DNA from: Brasenia schreberi
Lineage: Eukaryota; Streptophyta; Magnoliopsida; Nymphaeales; Cabombaceae
DNA length: 64,000 bases
Direction: 5' to 3'
Assembly: GCA_036023115.1 (NCBI GenBank)
Contig: JAYKKT010000049.1
Span: 434,001 to 498,000 of the forward strand
Each line of letters starts with the position of its first letter. The stretch's first letter is position 1. Shown here piece by piece: positions 12,401-24,400 of this stretch. Made by a program: the position numbers and the translations under genes. The notes beneath the pieces are model-generated. The model saw nothing but the letters and a program-made list of their open reading frames with translations, made no database searches and had not been told where the DNA came from.

Positions 12401-15400
12401 CAGCAACGAGTTGGTACGACAATCGACTGCCGAGCAACAAGCTTCGAAGAGAACTCCCATCTCTGAGAAATGGGGTTACCCTGATTGTGGTACCTGTACA
12501 AACCAATCCAAGATGAAGCTTTGGAGGCTAGTTGGTATGATTGGATGCGCCAGGAATGAAGGGGGAGGTTCCATTGCGAAACAAAGTGATGGTTCGAGGT
12601 GTGACAGAAGGGAAGCATGCTCCAATGCCGTAGAAAAATTAACAGACATCAGTGAAGCAACTAAGAGCTGTCATAGACTGCTTCAAAATGATAGAGAAGC
12701 ATCTGATGGGTGTAGAAATTAATCAGTCCAAGCAGTTAATGCTGATCTCATAAACCAAACTGGTGCAATGTTATTCTCGAGCGGTGATGCTGAGATATTC
12801 CTCACCCAATGCAAGCCAAGTTTTTAGAGAAGAGAGAAGGCAGCCAAGCAAGGGTGCCAATGTTCAATTGTGGGAAGATGATAGTCATAAGGACTGCAAT
12901 AATGATTGTATTTGCAACCATTAAAGTTGCAGGAATTTGCAGCTATGAAGGCTGCTTAAAACTCAGCCATGAAGGCTGAATTGAAGAGTTGTTGCAGTCA
13001 AGAAGGTGCTGAAAATTATTGTAGCCATGAAGCTGCCGAAGATGAAAAGCAAGGAAAGCTAAGTTGAAGAATATTGTAGTCATGAAGGTTGCTAAAAAAG
13101 TGTTGCAGCAAAGAAGATTGCTTGAAAAATGAACAGCTAAGGGTTGAAAAATTCAGAAAAAAAATGCAGAAAATATGAAGTCGTACGTAGTAAGTGTTCT
13201 TATTTGGTCAAACAATAGAATTGGAAATAGAGGAGAAAGTAGAATGCGGAAAAATCATATATGAATGACAAATCAAATCATAAAAGAGGCCAGAGGAATT
13301 GATTGGTATGGAATGTGACAGTATCACTAAGAAGCATAAAAGTTAAAACCTTGAGTTGCTGAAGTAAACAGCTATGAGGGCTGAAAAAACGGCTGCACTC
13401 ACTATGTGAAGCGGCACAGACCGACTAGTATGAGCAGAAGTGTCTATTTTGTTATTTGAGTGGTAGAGAGAGGGCACCCAACCACCACACCGGTAGCAAC
13501 CACTATGTGAAGGAGCGCTGAAAAAGTCGTGTGAAGTGTGTATGGTGGAATAATACCTCTTATCACAAAAGATCAGCTTTCTCAAGAGTAGAAAAACATG
13601 ACTTTTGAAGTGTAGCTGCCGAATCATGGAGAAAGAGAAAGAGAGAGGGAACAACTGACACCCATAGAAGGGTCGTGTCTTACCCATGTGTTCTTGATTG
13701 TTGAAGTTGATTTAAAGAAGCCTCAAAGAGATCATTAGTGCACGTGTGGTGAAGAAAGAACCGATTTTTCGGCAAGATTGGAGTTCGAAGTATCTCACTC
13801 CCAACTTGAGGGGGGTGTTGAGAATATATGTATCTGCTGTGTTTTTAGTGTTATTTTTGTAATTTCTAATAATTGGGTATTATTGTAATTGCCCGGAGTA
13901 CTAAGAGCATTTTGGTAATTTTCTGTTTTACGTCTCATTATATAAGGGCTAGAAGTTTTTATTAGGGTTAAGAGTCTGATTAATAGAGTGAGAAAGAGAG
14001 GGGGGCCTCAATTGGAGGGCTTGCCCCCTCCTTCAAATCTCCATTGTTTACTCTACATCTTTTATCGATGCTTTCTATTATTGATTATCGGTTGCGTTTC
14101 TCGTTAATTACAACAGGTACATGTTAGAGTAGGGATCTCTTAAGTGAAAGACACCACCAACCACTGGCTAGTGTCGTGATAGTTGAATTAGTTGCGGATC
14201 ATTCTACCATTTCAGTTTAGACTGTTAGTAATTGAATACATGTCTATTCATGTTGCAATCTGTTGATGATGGTTCCTTGGTTCCTTCTTCTATAGTAACT
14301 TGGATATATTTTGCTCTTGCAACTGCTTGTGTTATCTTTTCTGGTGTTGCAATTTCGTGTGGTTGTTTTCTAGGCATCATATCATTTTGAATTCATAGGT
14401 AGCATACCAGATTAACGGGACTTTCTAATGCATGTTGGATTTTTTATGATTTACAGATAGCTTCTGTTTCCTGTTCTAGTGTGGAAACTGACACATCATT
14501 AACAGGTAGCACTGCTGATTTTGGAATGGATTTGCACCAGAAAGAAGCTCACCATGAAAATGCCATGTCTATGATGCAGCCACAGCATTTTCCCGTAAGT
14601 CCTAATTTTTTTATGCAGTTTAGTGTTAGTAATAACTCCGCTCGTGTAAGGATCATTCTTGCATGACTGGTCTAAAGCTCGGATAGAGAAGGGTTGCATC
14701 AAACTTCCGACTGCTAGCGTAAAACTTTGTCGGACTGGATTTTGCAAATTTCGAGCATTTTGTTGGGGTGTCCCCTCTTACCAGCGAATCGTAGAGCCCG
14801 AATCTATGTTATCAATAGCGGTTAGAGGGTTGTTAGCGGTTGACCCTCATATAGCGGTACACTTTTATTTATGATTAAAAACTATTATATATATATATAA
14901 TGAATTCTCTAATTTCTAAGAAATATCAAGAAACTTAACAACTCTTTTTATAAATATGAATCAAACTAAATAAAGAAATTCTAAGAAGAAAACAATAAAT
15001 TTCATGTGGCATATGCATATTCAATTATTAAACTTATATTAAAAAACAAAAACATACTACTACTACAACTACAACTAAGCCTTTTCCCATACTAGATGGG
15101 GTCGGCTACATGGATTCTTTGTTTTTTTTTTGTAGAATCCACTTTAAGTTAGATAAAGTTTTACACTACCTGTTAGAAGCTTAATGCAACCCTCCTCCTT
15201 TTTCTGGGCTTGGGACCGACCATACACTAAGCACAAGAATTAAAAGAACTAATATATATTATACTTATCTGCTCAAGTATGGTGATTATGACCCTGACTC
15301 CAATCTAATTTGAGCAATGAAACGAATTATACTTACCTAAAAAAAATAGAATAATGTTAGGGTGGACTAGTGCATCATATTAGTGCTGTCTGACGCATAT

Positions 15401-18400
15401 CGTATCGCGTATCGCTTGGCTTCACGATACGGGCCTAACGTATCGTATCGCCTGTATCGTACTTTAATATTAAAATAATATAAAAATTAATTAAAAAATC
15501 AAGAAAAATTAGTAAAAATCCGAAAAAATCAAGAAAAATCAGGGAAAATATGGAAAAAACTGTTAATTGCTTTAAATTCATATAATGCAAAGTTTAGTAC
15601 ATATTGAGCATTCAACATTGAATAATTGCATCCAAATTTACATATTTTGAATAAAAAAATGAAATACATTTACATTTTATAAATTATAATCAGGATCATC
15701 AACTAAATAATCTTTATCTTCTCCTTGTTGAAGATCCTTATCATCATCATTAATACCTTCTGCTTGGAAATCAAATTCTTCATCTCCTTGATACTGTTAT
15801 TGCGCTCCTTCCAAATTAATCCATGCAATGTCTTCTTCAGTTAGGAGGTGAAGAACGGTTCTTAGAGAGCTTAGGGAGGTCTGAAGAGAGAGGAAACCCA
15901 CAAAAACGCAGGTTTCGGTTCGGCCAGGGAGGCGTATCGACCGTATTGTGCGATACGACCCGTATCGCACGATACGGTGTGATAACCTTTAAATCACGAT
16001 ACACTTAGGTGTATCGTATCGTGGTGGCCCACGATACCATACGCGGATAACACTAGATCATATACCAACTGACCAAAATATTTATAATACATTTAAAACA
16101 ACAACTTCAGCATACATCAAATATAACAACTAATAACTTAACAACTAACAAGTCCAAAACATGACATTCATTAAGATTGAAGTGTGATTATAATACACTT
16201 AATTGGTTAAGATAAACCAAAAAACTATTTTATAAGAAACTAATCATGTTTATTCATTTTTTTAAAATTAAGTTATTCTTAATCTTGTATATACAACTCC
16301 CCTTCTTGATGCTTCAGATACCATATCAATATTTCGCCATGTAAGTGAATCATCGCCACCAATAAACTCATCGTCAGTAGAATATTCATCTCATTTCGTT
16401 AGCTTTTCTCTCTGCTTATCTTCTTCGTAGTTTTTCATTATATTGTAGAAAAGCTAAGTCATTAAGCTTTTGATGCAATAATCTATTCCACTTCTTCGTA
16501 TAAATCTAAGATAAGAGAAAGAATTATGCGAAGCCGTTAACTTAATAAAAAGTTTTAATTTTATTATATTATAAAAAATAAAGTATCATTCTTACCATTT
16601 CGAAGTTTATCTAACCCCATTCACATGGGGTGACACTATAAGTAAGATTTAAAACCCATATAGCAAAATTTTGCAATTCAAGACCTCTATAGCCAATGGT
16701 CATCCATCATTCATGACAAAAAACGTATATAAGCAATAAATTAATCAATTTTAAAAACCGTAAATCATATCTTAATAATAATATAAAGGAAAGTTGCTTG
16801 AATTAATTACGTGGTGCATATGCTTTCCTCGAAGCACTTCGATAATTCATAAGTTGATGAGTGATTTGTTGTTGTTCTTCCTTCTTTGGTACGAGTATAG
16901 GTATAACGTGAAACAAACCACCTTTAATCTCAACATTAGATTCTATCCCATCATAATCATAATACAACCCTGGATTCATATATAATGCAGTAGCATGCAA
17001 TGACTTATGCATTTGCCTATCCCATCTTTTGTCAATGATCTTCAAAATAAAAGAATATTGCACTTCTTTGTTCTTTAACAAGATAAATGTTATTATAAGA
17101 TTAAGAACACATAACTAATTCAACTAAGTAAAAGAGTAAAGATTAACAACACATAACTTTAAAATATTTATGTACCTTTATTTGCTCCTTAAAATGATCT
17201 ATTTTCTCATAGATAATGCCCTTCCAAAATTTGAGTTGCAAAATTATTGTCTTAGATTGTTTTCCTTCAATATTATTTGATAAATAACATTTATTCTATT
17301 GTTCATAAATAACCATAGACCTTTTCTTTTCACTACCACAAGCTGTCCAAGGTTAAGAATCTAGTAGGAAAATGGGTTACAGTTGGTCTATTTTGGTCTT
17401 TTCCTCTAGTGAAATGTTTTATCATATGCAATATCTACTCATGGTTATACACAAATGTCACTAGCTTCTTTGCCATGATGGAGATGCCTTTTAGTTTATT
17501 TATCTCTCCAATATCTTCAAGCATCAAATCTATACCACTATTCAATGGATATCGTATCGTGTATCATTTTGGTCCATTATACGTATCGTATCATTTTAAT
17601 CTATGTAATGTCTTCTTTGGTTAGGAGTGCATTTGCTTCATTATCTTTCATAATCTACTCTTCTAATATATCAAAATTATCCAAACTTATTCGGTCAAAT
17701 TGTTTTATTTCCTATTTAACTTTTTAATTGCATGCAAGAAAGAAAGATAAATAATTAGTAAATAACATTAACAATTTAATCTATAAAATAAAATATTAAA
17801 TTGAATATTTAAGAAGTAACTAATATAAGATTACCTTTGTTGGAGTTGCATGTTAAAAGGATGAAAACTAAGTCATTGAGCTGTTTAAAACATCTTTTTT
17901 GTGTGGATGTGTTCAAAGACACTATAGTTCCTTTGATAACCTGATGCACTACATGTTTGACTCCAAACTCTTTAGGCAAAATTTTTAAGGATTGGGTAAT
18001 CACTCTAAACCTATTTCACCAAACATTTGATAGAAAAAGACAAACGTTAGGGACTTTATCCACAATAAATATAAGATTTAAAAAGCTTAAATATTAAGAT
18101 AAACACTTTACCTAGACGCATATTAGTGCGGTTGCGAATGGCTACAGGCAAGCTATCAAGTGAAGAACATTATCGTAGATCTCAATCTCTTAATTTATAA
18201 CATATGCTCTACTGTCACCAGGGACTAATTCATAGAATCAATGATACTTCAGTTTACCTCACCATCCCTTTTAAAGTTTACAAAATACCTTAATGCTGAG
18301 TTTAGGTAATAAGTTATTGAATGATAGGCTGATGCAATTGTTTGTTTCATGTGTTATCTATAATGTTTCACAAAGTACACAATCCTTTTTTCTTTCTCTT

Positions 18401-21400
18401 TTCTTAATTGAAATTGTTTTTGATGGCTTCTTTTACTCTATCCATGGCTTCATAAAGATAGCCCATAGATGATTTCTCCTTGCTATTAGTCAATCTCACA
18501 TTAAAGGACATATAATCCTTAATAATATAACATAATAGTTTGAAAATATACTCCTAAAGACCGTCACTGAGCATACACTTGTTTGAGGAGAACATTTTCT
18601 TCAAGACTTGCTTTTGTTTCACAATGTTTTGTACATATAAGAAATTAGTTGCAAACCGAGTAACTATATGAAGGAGTTTTGCACCATCTGTATATCTCCT
18701 AAATCATTCATAATACAAAAACATGGTTGTAGATAAATTTGGTGATATCTTGGAAACACTCAGTTGTTCTTTTATTTCATTTATCTCACCAATATCCTTA
18801 AAGATGAGATCTAAACAATGGGCTGCACATGGTGTCCAATAGAAAGTCCTTGGAAACACTCAGTTGCTTTATAATTAGCTGCATTATCTCTAGCCCAACC
18901 TCATATATCACCTTATCAAACTCTTGCCTTATGACCTCTATAGTATACCTCTCTTTTGACATGTTTAGGGATCTCCTCGTCTATCGGGTCATTTGTGTGC
19001 CATAATAATACATCATGTCTCCATCAATGACTCTCTCAAAGTGGAACAATACTCCTGAACTTTAAGGACAATCTTATCTAATAGTTTTTCTCTTAACTTT
19101 TGATAAGAATGCATCTTATTCCTTGAACCAATATTAGCAATTGCATCTGTCATTACTTGAAAATGAAAACTGTTTGCTGTATTAAATGGAATGCATGCAT
19201 CATAAAACCATCTGCCCACTACAAGGTTTGCTTGCTAATATAATTGCTCTAAAGCCATAACAGTACGAATTTTAGGTTGAGCACCATATATACTGTTAGG
19301 AGGGAAAAATGATTGTATGCAAGAGTAAACTCTTTGTCTACTCCTTTCTCTTCTATCACTTTCACTTAATATCTTCAACAACTCTCTTTCCCATGGTTGA
19401 TGGTTGAGAACTACTAATACCAACCTCTATCCTACCATCAAAAGAAATATTATCACCTGATCCAACAAGATCATCATCCTCTTACTTAAACATCTCTAAA
19501 TCATTCTTCTGTTGTGTCCTCTCAAGTATCATCCGTAGACATTGTCATTTAATGACTTCTGACAATTTTCTAACTCTGCTCGTGCAAGGAGAAACATCTT
19601 TCCTGGTCTCTGATAGGTGATGTTTCAATCGTGAAATTCCACTACTAACTACCTTCTCACAAAACAAACATTTTGTCTTCAATATGTTTCTCTCAACTGG
19701 TGTGCCTCACTGTCATGCCGGATCATCAAACTGAGATTAAGAGCAACACCCCTTCATAACACTTCAATTTAATAAAAAACTTAAAAATAAAAGCACTTCA
19801 TAAATCCACAATCTTCACTTTACACTCGAATAGAGTGTATCTCACTTAACGAATACAATAAAAATCATATATTCGCACTTTATAACTTCATATATTGTTA
19901 TTAAAAAAATACAATAACACAAAAAATAATAAATAAAAAAAAACAATTCCAAATAACTTAAAAAGAATACTACAACCCGGGTTGAGAAGCTTGCACAAAC
20001 GTTGTAGAGGACCTTGGGAGACTTGAACACCTTAGGAGCCACCAGAGAACACCTTGGGAGTTTTCAATAAACACTAGAAATTTGCAAAAGTCCTTGGTCG
20101 TATCTCCCGTATCGTACGATATGAGCAATACAGGCTATATCGTATGTTACAGGTTGCATCGCACGATACAACGTGATAAGTTATGAGTTGCTATACACTG
20201 TGGTGTATCGTATCGTGGAGTATCATACGATACGGTTAAGGCAAAGATGACATGTTAGAAATTGTATTATGTTAGGAAGACCACTGAAACTTTAGAGGCT
20301 TATAATAAAGTAAAGAAAGTAGCGAAAAATGCCGTTAGTAAAGCAAAAAGCAAAATCTGGGAGGATTTATATAAAAAGCTTAACTCAAAAGAAGGTGAAA
20401 AAGATATTTTGAGGATAACTAAAGTTAAAGATAAGAAAACTAAGGATCTTACTTTTGTTACATGTTTCAAAGATGAGGACTAGAAGATTTTAGTAGCAAA
20501 TGATATATAAAAGTAGATGAAAAAAATATTTTTATATGGAATATAAGTTTGACCATTTGGGTAATTTAGAGGATGTAGAGATTAAGATTGACACACATTA
20601 CATCCCTTATAAGGAAAGTTTTAAATACTTAGGGTTAATTTTTCAAAATGAAAAAATTGATAGAGATGTTTCACATAGAATTAATGTTGGTTGGTTAAAA
20701 TGGAAAGGGGCATCAGGTATTCTATGTGTTAAGAAGATACCATTAAGAAGTAAGGGATCACCCTTGCATTGCCGGTCCCAAGCCCGGATAAAGGAGGAGG
20801 GTTGTGTTAGGCATCCGACAACTAGCGTAAAACTTCGTCGGATTTTTATAACATGGATTACAAAAATTATGAGCATTGCTTTGGGGTGTCCCTGCCTATC
20901 GACGTGCTGTAGAGCCCGAATGCAGTAAGAAGTAAGCAAGGGCCACTACATTTTCGCCCGAATGTAGTGAATCAATTGCAGAGAGGGTTCCACATCATGG
21001 ACGGGTGTAGGTAGAGAAGTTAGTCCCGCCACATTGTCGCCCGAATGTAGTGAAAAATTTTCAGAGAGGGTCTTCGCATTTTGATTATGGACGGATGCGG
21101 GGGTTAAGGAAGCTAGTCCTAGATAATAAGATTCGTATTGGCTCTTGGAATATCAGAACATTATCCGATAAGCTAATGGAGGTGGTAGATACTATGATTC
21201 GGAGAAAGATTCATATTCTATATTTACAAGAGACAAAATGGGTTGGAGAAAAAGCAAAGGAGATAGAGGATACATGTTTTAAATTATGGTACTCTGGTAA
21301 AGAAAAGGCTCGAAACGGAGTTGGTATTATCATAAATAAAGATTTAAAAGAGAGTGTAGTAGACATACAATGATATGGTGACCGAATCATGATGTTGAAA

Positions 21401-24400
21401 TTAGTGTTAGGAGCAGAGGCTTTGAATATAGTTTGTGCTTACGCACCCCAAGTAGGACTAGAAGATAGTATAAAGACAGTTTTTTGGGAAGAGTTAGATA
21501 AGGTGTTTCAAAAGATTTCACAAAGGGAGATGATTTGTTTAGGAGGAGATTTAAATGGACATGTCGGTAAAGAGGCATTAGGATATCAAGAGATTCATGG
21601 AAACTTTGGTTTTTGGGATATAAACCATGAAGGTAGGGAGATTTTAAATTTTGCTATGGCATTTGATCTCTTTATAGTCAATACAATCTTCAAAAAATGA
21701 GATGAACATTTAATTACTTATAAGAGTGGCTTATCACAAACACAAATTGATTACTTTATTTGTAGAAAAAAAGATAGAGCGTGTTGTAAAGATTGTAAGG
21801 GAATTCCAGGAGAAAGCTTAACCACCCAACATCGACTTTTAGTTATGGATTTACAAATAAAAAAATGGATAAAGAAGAAAAGAGTGCATCGAGCTATTCA
21901 GACTAAATGGTGAAACCTCAAAAGCAAGAAAGAATATATTTAAACAGAAAGTCCTTTAAGGAGATGTTCGGAATTATGTTGGCATTAGGAAAGTGGCGAA
22001 AGATGTGTTAGGGGTATCTAAGGGAGGTGTACCAGCACAAAAAGAAGCTTGGTGGTGGAGTGAAGTAGTACAAAATAAAATCAAGGCAAAGAGGGCATGT
22101 TACAAATTACATTATGCCAAGAAAACTAGTGAAACTTTAGAAGCTTATAAGAAAGCAAAGAAAGAAGCGAAAAAGGCTGTTAGTGAAGCAAAAGCTAAGA
22201 TTTGAGAGGACTTATATAAAAAACTCAACTCAAAAGAGGGTGAAAGAGATATTTTTAGGATAGCTAGGGCTAGAGATAAGAAAACTAAAGATCTTAATTA
22301 TGTTAGATGCATAAAAGACGAGGATGAAAAAATTCTAGTGGCAAATGATGATATAAGAAATAGATGGAAAACTATTTTTATAATCTTTTTAATGAAAATA
22401 AAGATGTTAGTATTAGTTTAGGAGATTTAGCTAAGTCAGAAAAGTATATAAACCACAATTTCTACCGACGTATTCAAAAGAATGAAGTTAAAGAGGCTCT
22501 TAAACATATGAAGGGTGGTAAATCGGTAGGACCAGATAATATTCCTATAGAAGTTTGGAAAATACTAGGAGAAATAGGAATCACTTGACTCACTAGACTA
22601 TTTAATGAAATATGGAAAAACCAAAAGATGCCCGAGAAATGGAGAGCAAGTACACTTATACCCATATATAAGAACAAAATTGTGCGAATTATCAAGGTAT
22701 CAAGTTAATGAGTCATACTATGAAATTATGGAAAATAATTATCGAATGTAGGTTAAGACAAGTATCAAGTACAACAGAGAACCAATTTGGATTCATGCCA
22801 GGCAGATCTACTATTGAAGCGATTCACCTTTTGAGACGTCTTATGAAACATTTTAGAGCAAAAAGAAAGACCTTCACATGATATTTATTGATATAGAAAA
22901 ACTTATGATAGGGTACCGAGGGAGGTTCTTTGGAGAACTTTGGAAAAAAGAGGTATCCCATTGACATATATTAACCTTATAAGAGACATGTATAATGGTG
23001 CAAAAACATGTGTGAGGACTCATGAAGGAATGACAGACTTCTTTGAAGTTAATATTGGGTTACATCAAAGATCAACTTTAAGTCCATACTTATTTATAAT
23101 GGTGATGGATGAGTTAACAAAACATATTCAAGATGAAGTACCTTGGTGTATGTTATTTGCAGATGACATTGTATTAGTGAAGGAGTCTAAGGAAAAAGTT
23201 AATAGAAAATTGGAACTATGGAGAGAAACATTAGAAAGCAAAGGCCTCCGACTTAGTAGAATAGAGACAGAATATATGGAATGTAAGTTTGATCATTTGG
23301 TTACTTCAGAGGACATGAAAATTAAAATTGACACACGTTGCATTCCCCAAAAGAAAAGTTTTAAATACCTAGGGTCAATTTTTCAGAGTGATGGAAGAAT
23401 TGATGGAGATGTTATACATAGAATTAATGCTGGTTGGTTAAAATGGAGAGGAGCTTGAGGTATTCTTTGTGATAAGAAGATACCATTAAAGTTAAAAGGT
23501 AAATATTATAGAGCAGCAATTAGGCCTGCCATGTTTTATGGTTCTGAGTGTTGGGCAGTTAATCATCAACATGTACAAAAGATGTCTGTGACAGAAATGA
23601 AGATGTTGAGATGGATGAGTGGTCATACAAGAAAAGACCGTATACATAACGAGGTTATTAGAAACAAATTAAGAGTGACACCAATAGAGGATAAAATGAG
23701 AGAACATCGTTTAAGATGGTTTGGACATATAGAAAGAAGATCAAAAGAAGAACCTTTAAGAAGGTTAGAAAAACTAAATTTGGAAAGTATTAAAAGAGTT
23801 AAGAGGACAACCACAAAAGTGTTGGAAAGAAACAATAAAGAATGATCTAGCTTATTGGGAGTTAAGTGCTAACATGACACACGATAGGGATCTGCGGAAA
23901 CAAAGAATCCATGTAGCCGACCACGTCTAGTATGGGAAAAGGCTTAGTTGTTGTTGTTGGTAAATATTATAGAGCAACAATTAGACCTGCTATATTTTAT
24001 GGTTTTGAGTGTGGGGTAATTAATCATCAACATGTACAAAAGACGTCTATAGCAAAAATGAAGATGTTAAGATGGATGAGTGGTCACACATGGAAAGATA
24101 TGAAAACTAGATTCTGATAATGTTAAAGGAGGAAGATGACGACCAAAAAAGTGTTGGAAAGAAACAATAAAGAATGATCTAGTTTATATTGAGTTAAATG
24201 CTAGCATGACACATGATAGGGCTATGTAGAAACAAATAATCCATGTAGCTGACCCTATCTAGTATGGGAAAAGGCTTAGTTGTTGTATAAGTTTTTTAAC
24301 GAAAACACAAATGTTAGTATTAGTTTAGGAGAGTTAACCAAATCAAAAAAAGTATATAAATCATAATTTCTATTGACATATTTAAAATAATGAAGTCAAA

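Larger units (their letters stand above)
10149..14115 (+). mobile_element. Complete non-autonomous LTR retrotransposon with captured genes
   Basis: The 3967-bp element lies in VIP2 intron 6. It has direct LTRs (10149-10449 and 13816-14115), an initiator-Met-tRNA primer site, a polypurine tract and 5-bp target duplications GGTAC at 10144-10148 and 14116-14120. No gag, protease, integrase or reverse transcriptase is recognisable inside, so it must depend on another element's proteins. The primer site TGGTATCAGAGC is typical of plant Ty1/copia elements. Its cargo includes an intact Sm-F ORF at 11647-11910 and a MAP65-like exon fragment near 11012-11164. By eye the LTRs match at roughly nine bases in ten, so the insertion is not recent. 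Confidence 0.9.

Noticed and set aside
12213..12618. Minus-strand ORFs opposite the 177-codon ORF
   Set aside because: Shadow frames without similarity or a promoter on that strand.
10149..14115. Reading the SmF ORF as a host gene nested in VIP2 intron 6
   Set aside because: LTRs, primer site, polypurine tract and GGTAC duplications enclose it, so it came with the element, though it may still be expressed.
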